A DNA stretch of 64,000 nt, taken from Nilaparvata lugens (taxonomy: Eukaryota; Arthropoda; Insecta; Hemiptera; Delphacidae). Numbering within the stretch: position 1 is the stretch's first letter; each line of letters begins with the position of its first letter. The stretch lies in NCBI RefSeq assembly GCF_014356525.2, contig NC_052507.1, forward strand, positions 248,001 through 312,000. Reading direction: 5' to 3'. The notes beneath the pieces are model-generated. The model ran no database searches. It saw nothing but the letters and a program-made list of their open reading frames with translations, and had not been told where the DNA came from. The position numbers and the translations under genes are program-made. Positions 48,101 through 54,100 of the stretch are shown here, in pieces.

Positions 48101-49678
48101 TTGCATTTAGCTAATTTAAATATTTCATCCTAAAGTTACCATTTATACCTGCGCATAGAACGCTGGCTCATCAATCTTGGCCAGCACTTTGAGAGCCTCC
48201 TGGTAGAGACATGCCTGGTACAGAGCTTGGGCATAATACAGCTTATAATCCTCCTCATCAGGCAATAATATTATCAGCTGTTCGTAGCAGTTGGCTGCAC
48301 TGACAAAGTCCTGTATGTAGAAGTAGCAGTAGGCAAGTAGAGATAGACAGGCTCTTGACTGGAAAATTACATAAAATGTACTTTGAAATTTGAATTAAGC
48401 GGTATCAGAATGACAAATGACATAAAAATGTACTTTGAAATCTGCATTAAACAGTATCATGATGATTTTTCTAAATGTACACTATGACCCGAGAAGTTGT
48501 GTCATTTCTTCATATTAAGGTGGAATGGAATAAGGTGGAAGTATAAGCAAAAAGACCACTGATGAAGGAAGCTGCTACCCACCCACCAGGAGATGTGCCG
48601 GGCAAAGCCCGTTCTCAGCCGGAGCTTGAACATGTGATTCCTTAGATGCATTGAAACTTTAGTTTATTGACTCAAATGTATTATATGAAACTGACAACAA
48701 CACCTTCATTTCACCCCTTTGTTTGTCTTTTATGAACAGTTTATTTCTCTTTTGAGAACACAAAATGTTTCAACTCCAAAACAATTCTCAAGTACTTGAA
48801 AATATATCGTGTAACTATAATTCTACTTTAATTACAATTATTATTTTTTGCATATGAATTAAATTAAGGCGAATAACAACCAAGTTGATACTGACACTTG
48901 TATTTGTCTCCAAGGTGTTGACTAGAACTTGTATCGCTTCAGAGTACCGCTGGTCCTTTATCTGTAAAAGAACAAACAAAATGTAATACAGTACAAAATA
49001 AGTTACATTGGAAAATATACAGGGTCTGTCCCAAAAATAATGTCAATCGATTTTTCCAACCTTGACTGTACATTCCAGAGTGCTGTGGAAAACTATAGTG
49101 GTGGGGGTCTTTGGAACAATTTCGACCATTGTGAACCATCTGTCTCCGCCCTGCCATAGAGTTGTTACAGGCATTTTTGTGAGAGACCTTTTTCTTAAAA
49201 ATTTAGCGCTCCCTCAATCAACGCAGTATGACAAGGACCCAGAAATTTCAGGAAATTTTATTGCTGAAAAGTATGAATACCCCGGACTTATCTCCAGTGA
49301 TAGTGAATTACTGAAGCATTTTATGAAAGGTCTTAGTCCTTGTCACACTGCTTTGATTAAGGGAGGGCTACATTTTGAAGGAGAACGTCTCTCACGGAAA
49401 TGCTTGTAACAAAATTCTCCCAGGCATGGCGGTGACATAAATGGTTTGCAGTCGGAATTGTTCCAAGACCCCCCAGCACCAGTCTCTCACAATCAATGTA
49501 ATATTTTGAAAAGAAATCACTAGAACATTTGATATAGATACAATAAATGATTATATTATTCCCACTAAACTAAACTATATTGTTCATATTTGTAGATTAA
49601 TGAAGTTACCATTGAATAAACAGTCTTTGTGTACTCTCCATCTTTAATCTGCAATCCTTTGATGAAAAGCTTGCTCAT
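22369..49678 (-). CDS. IFT70: IFT70 / TTC30, intraflagellar transport complex B TPR protein (complete, 13 exons)
   Basis: Thirteen minus-strand exons (69, 66, 210, 126, 136, 165, 269, 197, 211, 176, 96, 113 and 131 bp) join in phase into 655 codons including TAA. That gives 654 aa, close to the ~665 aa of vertebrate TTC30. Recognised family motifs run from N to C: LKAAIKYGEEDL, LLLLYCRYEYYDMAADVLA, YLYDFLDALIT, YIPVLMAQARIYW, VAHVLFMQDNKFKEA, ANLCVSYIMTAQNDEAEELM and GKNTVTYEARLLKSLL. The protein is a TPR superhelix of the IFT-B core that wraps IFT52 and carries cargo in cilia. In insects cilia occur mainly in sensory neurons and sperm. An X-box lies upstream at 49822. The introns hold almost all the transposons of the window's middle. 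Confidence 0.96.
22995..23107 (-). CDS. IFT70: IFT70 exon 12
   Basis: Acceptor ccgtacag, donor gtatga. It encodes FYAKRCMLSLIENLAKNTIV and ARDTFFQECIIFLEQCE. The donor after GAA-G is preferred because exon 13 then restores the conserved C-terminus. Confidence 0.92.
23707..23802 (-). CDS. IFT70: IFT70 exon 11
   Basis: Acceptor tttctttgcag, donor gtgagt. It encodes TLYCAKGNYEFGISRLIKSL and EPYNKKLGTDT, a TPR-type helix pair. 96 bp. The 598-bp intron 11 (23108-23706) shows no feature. Confidence 0.92.
23934..24494. repeat. Foldback element, clean copy of the 2172-3168 family
   Basis: The two arms, about 200 bp each, start ttaaggctgtgcaaaggcta and end tagccttagcacagccttaa (inverted). Arm identity is high, including ttttcaaagtttttcgattt and its complement. 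Confidence 0.8.
24680..24850. repeat. MITE, family aggtgcgtacaga, copy 4
   Basis: Ends aaggtgcgtacagactttcg and gcgtatatctgtacgcacct. Its interior (gatcgattgatgatcgaccg) is the reverse complement of the copy at 5300-5492. Confidence 0.8.
24906..25081 (-). CDS. IFT70: IFT70 exon 10
   Basis: Acceptor atatttttgcag, donor gtgagc. It encodes ILSVSAIVLANLCVSYIMTA then QNDEAEELMRKIEKEEERLA, matching TTC30 closely. 176 bp. Confidence 0.95.
25272..25936 (+). mobile_element. Non-autonomous element with (ACTC)n head, second copy
   Basis: Head tttataaaaaagaaatgaca, an ACTC/ACTG microsatellite, gcagaactaaaaatctaccg, and a tail with gcaggcgagcgaagcgagcc and ggcgagcgaagcgtgc ending in ggctagt. No protein is encoded. 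It lies in IFT70 intron 9. Confidence 0.6.
25937..26460 (+). repeat. Probable dispersed repeat (gaccgagcgaagtgaggtct)
   Basis: It begins ttgaccgagcgaagtgaggt directly after the preceding element and contains gcggtaatagattcccatga. Only one copy is in the window, so repeat status is inferred from its style. No ORF. Confidence 0.35.
26745..27345 (-). mobile_element. LINE 3'-UTR remnant split by a MITE
   Basis: On the minus strand the tail ends attaatggaaataaaaatga at 26750, after a tract with aggcctttgcctcgggaata near 27215. The MITE 26893-27158 lies inside. No coding part is recognisable, so this is a weak call. Confidence 0.35.
26893..27158. repeat. MITE, family gcataagtagatatcccatgg, copy 2
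   Basis: agagaaacgatggcatatgt plus agatatcccatggtataggg pairs with ccctataccatgggatatct plus acttacgctattgtttctct. An inner inverted pair surrounds cagttgagataacag-type sequence. This is the best-preserved member in the window. Confidence 0.85.
27544..27754 (-). CDS. IFT70: IFT70 exon 9
   Basis: Acceptor tgtgtgctgcag, donor gtgagt. It encodes YIPVLMAQARIYWQLDQYAA, then KSVEFCNENDTWRLHVAHVL and FMQDNKFKEATGFYEPIVKK. These are the most conserved TTC30 blocks. Its 5' edge is part of a tandem repeat (27700-28080). Codons here are GC-rich compared with the introns. Confidence 0.96.
27700..28080. repeat. 157-bp tandem repeat including the 5' edge of IFT70 exon 9
   Basis: The phrase ccagctgycagtagatgcga starts at 27708, 27865 and 28022 (period 157). 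Each unit includes about 47 bp of exon 9 with its splice acceptor and about 110 bp of intron (cacataaatcacatcatcaa, itself doubled). Units 2 and 3 are decayed exon ends; the third has lost the ctgcag at the acceptor. Confidence 0.9.
28085..28712 (-). mobile_element. LINE 3' fragment with C-terminal coding remnant
   Basis: Collinear with 10655-11159 and 11512 onward, but without the nested insertion. The minus strand encodes [20 protein letters not shown] then [24 protein letters not shown] residues, typical of the end of a LINE ORF2. Frames are broken. Confidence 0.6.
28882..29337 (-). pseudogene. LINE reverse-transcriptase C-terminal fragment
   Basis: The frame encodes the post-RT region: SVFQYGIRVWGGAFNAHFKK, LNAIQKGILKAALGVPRRYP and RFLEFGVMTVKQLYIRNLIK. 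The Q-x-G-I-x-x-W-G and NAIQK patterns match jockey/RTE-like LINEs. No catalytic YxDD is present, so it is 5'-truncated. The stretch 29341-30030 beyond it holds nothing I recognise. Confidence 0.75.
30034..30108 (+). repeat. tRNA-like cassette (SINE head or tRNA pseudogene)
   Basis: The ends ttgtcag and ctgacaa pair like an acceptor stem. An A-box (tggtgtaagag) and a B-box (ggttcgattcc) of a Pol III promoter are present, and the T-arm folds. The anticodon arm does not fold with a 7-nt loop, so I do not call a functional tRNA. Outside it, aaatgagcgctgctat and atagtagcgctcat form an inverted pair. Confidence 0.55.
30295..30491 (-). CDS. IFT70: IFT70 exon 8
   Basis: Acceptor aattgtttcag, donor gtaaag. 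It encodes YLYDFLDALITQQSSPEEAY and RKFDEIASRHTESLRKATKR then the helical VQEAREMHEDSAMKKAVADY stretch. 197 bp; GC-rich codons. Intron 7 beyond (30492-30905) has no feature. Confidence 0.95.
30910..30934 (+). repeat. (ATAG)n microsatellite
   Basis: About six tetranucleotide units in IFT70 intron 7. Confidence 0.9.
31054..31632 (-). pseudogene. LINE reverse-transcriptase C-terminal fragment
   Basis: 192 codons, open: SSYFALFQSVLWYGLVFWGN, then GEVLIMQKRAIRIMSRADRI, AHCKPLFVELGILTVVNLYI and a LP..FRDMRTIEFKKTLHTW tail. It closely resembles the C-terminal half of the LINE at 53416-54369 ([37 protein letters not shown]). No RT catalytic core. 31633-32031 shows nothing recognisable. Confidence 0.8.
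32032..32211. repeat. MITE with cttagggccaagccaca ends
   Basis: The ends cttagggccaagccacacga and tggctcggccctaag are inverted; arms of about 80 bp include gacgagtcggcaggactgga and its complement. It lies 57 bp from IFT70 exon 7. Confidence 0.75.
32269..32537 (-). CDS. IFT70: IFT70 exon 7
   Basis: Acceptor tttgttctag, donor gtaagt. It encodes EAARIALTDMPPRSEEELDA, VTLHNQALMNMETRPSDGFE, KLQFLLQQNPFPPETLGNLL and LLYCRYEYYDMAADVLADNT. These are near-verbatim TTC30 blocks. 269 bp. Confidence 0.97.
32723..32965 (+). repeat. tRNA-derived SINE
   Basis: Pol III boxes are clear: A-box tggtctagtggatagagtgc and B-box gggttcgaaccctct about 35 nt on. A body with gcacgttaaactgtcggtcc and a tail aaagccatacgaatttac follow. 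It is fused to the LINE tail at 32966, as expected of a SINE mobilised by that LINE or inserted beside it. Confidence 0.75.
32966..33380 (+). pseudogene. Jockey-like LINE C-terminal remnant
   Basis: Two frames read successively: IQLWGCTKDSNINVIQRFSN, then NTPWLVRNSDLHRDL, then HQHDNVEAIQLLDNGWLMRR-LKRRKPFEL. These are the recognised end of jockey-clade ORF2. Frameshifts separate them. A MITE starts immediately after, at 33381. Confidence 0.75.
33381..33702. repeat. MITE, family tagtgaggtccacgttataa
   Basis: It starts tatagtgaggtccacgttat and ends acaacgtggacctcactata. Typical interior with atcctcgtctatcattcgac. 33703-34108 beyond holds no feature. Confidence 0.8.
34109..34269. repeat. Short inverted repeat beside IFT70 exon 6
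   Basis: ggccggattgcacaaacgtc pairs loosely with aatttgtgcaactgggcct. About 160 bp; it ends 31 bp from the exon 6 donor. Confidence 0.5.
34301..34465 (-). CDS. IFT70: IFT70 exon 6
   Basis: Acceptor cattttgcag, donor gtaaag. It encodes DIIEKGIREHPELSIGMATE, GIEVRSVGNTLTLHETALIE and AFNLKAAIEYQIKS, a conserved TTC30 block. 165 bp. Confidence 0.96.
34738..34975. repeat. Foldback repeat
   Basis: ttgaaagaataagacattga pairs with cgatgtcttattctttcaat; inner arms include gtttaaaatcaattttattt and its complement, and agaaccagg/cctggttct. Confidence 0.7.
35205..35318. repeat. Partial foldback, family gttgagaagttgatat
   Basis: It keeps gttgagaagttgatattgtg and ends tgacaatttcttagtcttct. The central palindrome is missing. 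Confidence 0.55.
35585..36266. repeat. Dispersed repeat, copy 2, with expanded (CA)n
   Basis: Collinear with 1-525. A (CA)n tract with occasional CCA/ACA slips (about 35981-36131) has expanded inside it. The long frames across the tract (His-Thr or Cys-Val repeats) are artefacts of the dinucleotide. Confidence 0.7.
36446..36788. repeat. MITE, family tagtgaggtccacgttataa
   Basis: It starts tatagtgaggtccacgttat and ends aacatggacctcactatag. It lies in IFT70 intron 5, 170 bp from exon 5. Confidence 0.8.
36958..37093 (-). CDS. IFT70: IFT70 exon 5
   Basis: Acceptor atattttgcag, donor gtgaga. It encodes EGRYDDALQKFNTALMILGY, NPHLSYNVALCYYRLKEYGA and AMKHIG, a TPR unit. 136 bp, phase 0 to phase 1. 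Confidence 0.94.
37128..37282. repeat. MITE with agggccgtttgcacag ends
   Basis: agggccgtttgcacagtcaa pairs with ctgtgaaaacggccctta; inner arms cagtcaaagcttaaac / gttcaaactgtcac. Confidence 0.7.
37383..37549. repeat. Left half of a MITE split by the large transposon
   Basis: agcattagaaaatatcccat and the following ggtagttcacgtt and gtgtaagaacggcacagcat match the intact MITE at 58077-58345 in order. The right half resumes at 44600. The TA of the target (37548-37549) is repeated at 44600-44601. Confidence 0.8.
37550..38305 (+). repeat. Left long terminal inverted repeat of the 7-kb transposon
   Basis: Pairs with 43725-44599 in reverse. Matching blocks include attatctctgtaaccattta, acgtcaatcgatttgttaca, ggggaacagccgacgcggca and gagccgtctcaccgtgctta. 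The identity is interrupted by small indels toward the inner end. Confidence 0.85.
38714..39677 (+). CDS. Transposon protein, exon 1 (two Cys/His modules)
   Basis: 321 codons from ATG. Two similar zinc-binding-like modules are visible: CVFCDKEL..VHKTCRQRY, about residues 11-62, and CFLCEKQA..YHRNCFNDFY, about residues 98-170. Reading on past 39677 meets a stop at 39724, but a strong donor (CCTG|gtatgt) and the acceptor at 39954 join it in frame to the next segment: NLIPG then SLRAFTARLLEKK. Function unknown; N-terminal DNA binding is a reasonable guess. Confidence 0.7.
39955..42179 (+). CDS. Transposon protein, central region (~740 aa, unknown fold)
   Basis: Open from the inferred acceptor (catgttacag) through GSLRAFTARLLEKKKTSCEK. 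Notable blocks are VFDNADVNVRTLDGLNTFHA, ACIVTFDQPLFLKASEIVAS and LGGFHLLMSFLGSIGKIMEG-SGLEELW. The acidic residues in FDNAD, TFDQP and GLEELW are spaced like a D-D-E catalytic set, but I cannot show that they form an RNase-H fold. The segment ends YYVLDEGHLLRS near 42179, which I read as the first strand of the nuclease domain; the frame then runs to an unrelated stop at 42248. Confidence 0.7.
42180..43347 (+). CDS. Transposon protein, FEN1/XPG-like nuclease and CxC C-terminus (+1 frame)
   Basis: In the +1 frame relative to the central segment. Acidic motifs occur in FEN1/XPG order: VIVFDGYPDEPTTKNEEQNR, then ALDDADLDIVTAAI, then VVVSSDTDVIMLLI, then HAVTGCDTTSSFFGVGK-LRAMEML, the last resembling the H2TH-proximal motif. 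A C-terminal Cys cluster of 40 residues (CSCACKNECGKHCGCRRADM and onward) resembles a tesmin/TSO1-type CxC module. The open frame extends back to 42148, but homology begins only after the frame break near 42174-42184. The stop is TAA at 43345-43347. Confidence 0.75.
43348..43480 (+). repeat. Minisatellite after the transposon gene
   Basis: Units atggaatagatgtgtatata start at 43348, 43397 and 43439 (periods 49 and 42). Confidence 0.85.
43725..44599 (-). repeat. Right long terminal inverted repeat of the 7-kb transposon
   Basis: Reverse complement of 37550-38305. It includes ccaaaactgacaaaactcat (inner end), gcgccggaaaagcagtcagt and cgatggtgagagattcagct. The outer end ATTGACTGGGC precedes TA. 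Confidence 0.85.
44600..44690. repeat. Right half of the MITE split by the transposon
   Basis: aacataaacgccctatacca and tgggttatctacttatgcta with a ttgtttctctatgg end match the 3' part of 26893-27158 and 58077-58345. Confidence 0.8.
44726..44872. repeat. Short inverted repeat (cagcagacagacggag)
   Basis: tacagcagcagacagacgga pairs with ttctccgtctgtctgatgct. Confidence 0.6.
44952..46157. repeat. 1.2-kb foldback element with ~500-bp arms
   Basis: The left end tgtgcaactagtgcgcaaag and the right end tgcgcactagttgcaca are inverted. Arms share ctgcaccgaaagaaaggaat, tgtgaaatacgtgcgcaaag and ggttatatggagca with complements. The left arm is interrupted near 45180-45326 by a partial tagtgaggtccacg MITE. 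The element ends 31 bp from the IFT70 exon 4 donor. Confidence 0.85.
46189..46314 (-). CDS. IFT70: IFT70 exon 4
   Basis: Acceptor tatccgacag, donor gtaagt. It encodes VTKLKAAIKYGEEDLISAKA, LMENCPEDDTDTEINHGCIL and YK. LKAAIKY is a family hallmark. 126 bp, phase 0. Confidence 0.96.
46315..47848. other. IFT70 intron 3, mostly unique-looking sequence
   Basis: I see no gene. Two small hairpins occur: ctctgaatgggaaatgggcc with its palindromic partner near 47163-47194, and gccttttcactgaaa with tttcagtggaaaagc near 47250-47311. The frame at 47177-47389 has no recognisable product. Confidence 0.4.
47849..48006. repeat. Foldback element, family gttgagaagttgatat
   Basis: gtgtagttgagaagttgata at the left and gtttttgacaatttcctagt at the right; the left arm is partly deleted compared with 3693-3927. 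Confidence 0.65.
48149..48358 (-). CDS. IFT70: IFT70 exon 3
   Basis: Acceptor gtaattttccag, donor gtataa. It encodes SRACLSLLAYCYFYIQDFVS, AANCYEQLIILLPDEEDYKL, YYAQALYQACLYQEALKVLA and KIDEPAFYAQ, two TPR units. 210 bp, phase 0. Confidence 0.96.
48896..48961 (-). CDS. IFT70: IFT70 exon 2
   Basis: Acceptor gttcttttacag. It encodes IKDQRYSEAIQVLVNTLETN TS. The donor gtcagt is weak but keeps phase and aligns the next exon; an alternative at about 48882 (gttgtt) would add five residues. Intron 2 (48359-48895) shows nothing else. Confidence 0.85.
49100..49481. repeat. Foldback element in IFT70 intron 1
   Basis: gtgggggtctttggaacaat pairs with attgttccaagaccccccag; arms of about 95 bp also share a ccgccctgccat / atggcggtga region and tttttgtgagagac / ctctcacggaaa. 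The open frame across it encodes no known protein. Confidence 0.65.
49610..49678 (-). CDS. IFT70: IFT70 exon 1 with start codon
   Basis: ATG at 49678 followed by SKLFIKGLQIKDGEYTKTVY and SM, donor gtaact. It aligns with the conserved N-terminus of TTC30, where a short leader precedes IPDGEFT. No in-frame upstream ATG is needed. Confidence 0.93.
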
Positions 49679-49821
49679 ATTCTTGTAAGAAAAAGGTACT
49701 TTGGGTATGGAACTAATCTGGATACATTCCGGAGATGAAAAACGTCTTATTATTTTAAAAAATCTTATATTTCAGCGAATAAAGACAACATTAAAAAAAT
49801 GTGCTGCATTTAAACAGTACT

Positions 49822-49835
49822 GTTACCATGGCAAC
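49822..49835 (-). promoter_or_regulatory. X-box, RFX/DAF-19 binding site of IFT70
   Basis: GTTACCATGGCAAC fits the 14-nt X-box consensus RYYNYYWWRRNRAC at every position and is nearly palindromic. It lies 144-157 nt upstream of the IFT70 start codon. X-boxes usually lie within about 200 nt of the ATG in ciliary genes. RFX factors switch on IFT genes in ciliated cells. Confidence 0.85.
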
Positions 49836-50970
49836 GGGCACCCTATGCCAGTGCCTCTAGAATTGTTACTTTTTCATTGAATATTGAGCGAATTATTATC
49901 TATCTGTAGAATTATAATTGTTCAGATTGATTATGAAAATTCATTCAATCATGAAATGAACCATATAAAAATCAATAAAATATGATAATATATTTTTCAG
50001 CAAGACAAAATTCTCAATCAAGCACAGCCTTTTAAATCATGAAATAAATATGGCCAACTTCGAGCTTCGTATCTTGATCTTCCTATCTTCTTATAGGTTA
50101 GTTCAAATGTGTTTATTCTGGTAAATAATTTAGCCTTTTTAAGTGAATATTTAAAGTATAATATGGTTTTGTCCAAATTTTTTAATAAGTTATTCATAGA
50201 TATTCCACATCAAAACTACAATTGAATTCAAAATAGGAGTTCCAGCTTTGAATTTTACAAATAGAATCGGCTATATTTTGAGGTTAGAACATTATTCATT
50301 TATGTTTATTTAAATGCATTCTTTGAAAAAGTTTGATATTTAATGCAGAATTTTATGTATAATATAACAGCAGGAATGAAATCTATAATATGACAGTTGA
50401 AAGTGAATGAAATCATGATTTATTATCGTATCAGGTAATAAGTTGTTGATACACAATAATTGAACCAAATATTGTTACAAAATCATTTGAAACAATTCAA
50501 GTTTCAGACTATTTAGTAGTGACCATGCGTAAGGCAAATAGGCAAGATGATACAAGTGAGACACCAGCCGGATACCGAAACCTAATATCCATCGCCAGAA
50601 AATTAAAATTACAATATTGTAATCAAAAGTACAAGCCAAGACACCTGTTTGTGGTAACCACCAAGTTTTGTTGTCCGAATGGAGTTACAGCTTGCTTTAC
50701 ATACGGTTACCACTGGTGTACTAGCTCGCTTCACTGACGGCCAAGCTGGCGTCGCACTCTAATTCGCGTCCCAATCTCTAAATTCGTTTCCTATTAGATC
50801 CAGATTGTATCATAAGTGCGACACAAAGTTTCCGAAAGAGTTGCGAAGCATGAGTAATTATTGCGTTCATTACATTTGGATCACCAGTTGCAACACCAAA
50901 TTTTGGCTGCCTCACAAGGCTCGTTCATTTACAAAAATAATAAATCTATTTCTCTTACAGGATATAGGTA
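49836..50970. other. Divergent intergenic region, IFT70 / FASTK gene
   Basis: AT-rich. It should hold the 5' UTRs and promoters of both genes. A splice-acceptor-like tctcttacag at 50951-50960 suggests that the FASTK gene has an upstream non-coding exon. The short frame at 50519-50737 is not supported as a gene. Confidence 0.4.
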
Positions 50971-51127
50971 ATGATGGCTTACAGAAACTTACCAAAACGA
51001 GTATTTGGAAATGCATTTCTGCAGTTGAAGCAGCATAGACTCATACCAAATGTGAAGAGTGAAATTATACATTTCCAGCCAAGTGTCAAGTCTCTGCACT
51101 CCAATTCTGATAGAATCAACAATAAAT
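50971..51127 (+). CDS. FASTK-family gene, first coding exon
   Basis: Two adjacent ATGs (50971, 50974) start it; donor gtacgt. It encodes a basic presequence-like N-terminus. 157 bp, phase 1. Confidence 0.7.
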
Positions 51128-54100
51128 GTACGTTTTCTTTATTTTTAAAATATTATTCTAAAGATGAAATTTATATAATGTTTGTTAAACAGTAATGCAT
51201 CTTGGTTTTTGAGGAGGTTGCTTTTGAGCAGTTTCTCCAATACATTACTATAATATATCTTCGTATATTACTATGTGCCGGTTGCACAAAAGCCGGCTAA
51301 ATTTTGATCGTGATTAATTCCACGAGAACCAATCAGAGAAGCCGTCTCATCGAAAAGGCCTTCTTGATTGATTCTTGTGAAATTAATCACGGTTAAAATT
51401 CAATAGGCTTTTGTGCAACCGGGCCTATGACTTTTATCTTCTTCTTTATCTATCCCAATGTGCCGTTTTCACAGCGTTGGGTGGTCGCCTCGGATCCATC
51501 TTCTCCACTGCTCTCTGTCCGTAGCCATTCTCTTCAACTGATTCACGGTCTTGCCTCTTTCTGCTGCTATCCGTGAAACAGTTGCCTCCCATGTCACACG
51601 AGGTCTTCCTATCGGTCGTCTGCCTTGTGCCCTGGCCTCCATGTATTGGCGAGGCTTTCTGTTTTCGTCCATTCTCAGGAGATGTCCATACCAGGAGAGT
51701 ATCCGTTCATCGATTGTTGTTTCAACCGCTTTAATGTGTAATTCTTCTCTTATGCGGTCATTTCTCACTCTGTCTCGTCTTGTTTTCCCAACTATTCTTC
51801 GGAGACATTTCATTTGGACCGCATTTATCTGGCTTTTCTCTTTTCTACTGACTTTCCAACTTTCACTTCCATATAATAGAATGGGTTCTATGATTGAAGC
51901 ATAAACTTTTGATTTTACTCTCCTTCTCACCTCAGCCTTTCCAAAAATGCTTCTACTGAGTGAATAGTATGCCTGCATAGATTTTTGAGTCCTTTGTCTA
52001 ACTTCTTCTTGCAGCTTGGCAGTGCAGTTCATGTTTGTGCCCAAGTACTGGTAGTTGTCAGTCTGCTTTAATGGTTGGCCATCGCACTCAATTTCGATTT
52101 CCTCCACCTGTTGCTCAGTTCTCCTTACCATCATGACCTGGCTCTTCACTTTATTAACATGCATGCCTCTTTCCTTAAGTGTTTCATTCCATTCTGTAAC
52201 CGCCGTTTGCATCTTTTCAGCCGAGTCTGTTATGAGGACTATGTCATCAGCGTATGTCAAAGCCTGACACTGAACTGGCCTGAGGTTTCTCATGCCTACC
52301 GTAGGTAGACCTCCCTGTTCTTCTTCTGCATATTTTTATCACTTCATCCATGAATATTATAAACAGGAGTGGGGATAAGCTGTCTCCTTGCCTCACTCCC
52401 TTTTCCATAAGGAATGGAGCCGACGTCTTACCATTGATTCTCACAACTCCTTGTATTTCTTCGAACATAGATTTGATGGCCTGCATAAGTTTCTGGGGCG
52501 TTCCTTTACACTCAAGAGCCCTCCATATTTGCACTCTTGGTAGTTGATCGAAAGCTGCCTGTAAATCGAGGAAAGCCAGGTATGCTGTCTTGCCTCTACT
52601 TATCCACTTCTCCAATATTGTCCTCAGTGAGAAAATCAGGTCTTGTGTTTGCCTGTCTGGTCGAAAACCGGCTTGCTCCTCATCTAATTCGTTCTCATCA
52701 TGAGTTCTGAGTCTACTTTCCAGGACAGATGACTATAACTTGGCAATCACATTAATCAAACAAATAGCACTGTAATTCTCACATTGTTAAGAGTCTCCTT
52801 TTTTGTAAATTGAGATCAGGATATTTCTTTTCCAATCGGATGGAATCCTCTCTAGCTGCCACACAACTTGGAAGAGCTTGGTTATTTCACATATTAGTGT
52901 TCGTCCTCCTGCTTTCACTAATTCAGGTACTATAGCATCCTCTCCTGCAGCCTTTCTATTTCTCATATTTCTGACTGCCATCTCTACCTCTTCAAAAAGT
53001 ATACTTACCATTGCTCCATCCTGTTCCCTTTCTACGAACTCTCTCTGTGCCTGTCTGTCTTCCTCTTCCTTAAATTTATTCTCATAGAACTCTCTCCACA
53101 CCTCTAAAACTTCACCTACGTTCACTTTCAGATTATTCTGGCTATCTTTAATGCTCCTCACTCTCCTCTCATATTTACCTCTCAGGTGCCGAATAAGTTT
53201 CCAGAAATTTATGTTTATGACTTTTATATCACTGTAAATATATTATCATTTACCGATTTTTTGTTTTTCAAAATGTTCCAAATGCTCTACACGTATTGAA
53301 CAATTTTTTAGTAATTAGTATCTATTTGAATAGGTCCATAAAAGGAATCACTAAAGTGAAACCCACTGGGACACGTCAAAAAAGTAAAAGAAAAACAACT
53401 GCCCGGAGGCAGAAATCAAATAAGAAAATAGGCACTCATCACACTGTTCACCAACATAAATAACTCACGGAGTGAGTACAGAGGGTGATCCGTCAGCAGG
53501 CTCCTCAGAGCCCCTCGAAACCGCACATCAGGCAGATCCCTGGTCAACAGAGGCAGCCTATTATAGAGGCTGATAGACATATGAGTCAGACCAGTCCCAG
53601 TTCTGCTCAGCCTCTGGTAGGGTAAATCCAGCCTGAATCTACCCCTAGTCTCATACGGGTGGAAACTTTGTCGGGTCAAGAGCAACCCCACGTTTGCATG
53701 TGTTCTGCAAAAGGTATGAAGAACATAGAGGGAGAAGACGGTGAGGATCCTCTCTTTGATAAAGAGCGGGCGACAGTGGGCTAATCTACCAGCCCCACAA
53801 ATAATCCTCAGGGCCCTCTTCTGGAGACGAAGGACTCGGGCGACATCTGTGGCTCCACCCCAGAAGGGGAGGCCATATAAAATCGCGCTCTGAAAAAAGC
53901 CAAAATAGTACATTTTAAGATAATGAGGTGGCACACTGTATTTGAGACCTCTCAGCAGGAAAACCACTCTGCTCAACCTGGCGCAGACTGTCTCAATGTG
54001 CTCGCCCCATGAGAGCTTCCTGTCAAGGGTAAACCCTAACAGTTTGACAGGGGCAAAATTGTATTCATTCCCATTTCTGAGACTGAACACAATAGACTGT

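Noticed and set aside
49062..49409. 115-codon plus frame (SPPCHRVVTGIF and onward)
   Set aside because: It covers the arm and centre of a foldback element; the arm is repeated in reverse, so the frame is not an independent gene.
50519..50737. 72-codon frame upstream of the FASTK gene
   Set aside because: No recognisable domain; it lies in the expected promoter/5' UTR region, and the downstream ATG with mitochondrial-like N-terminus is better.
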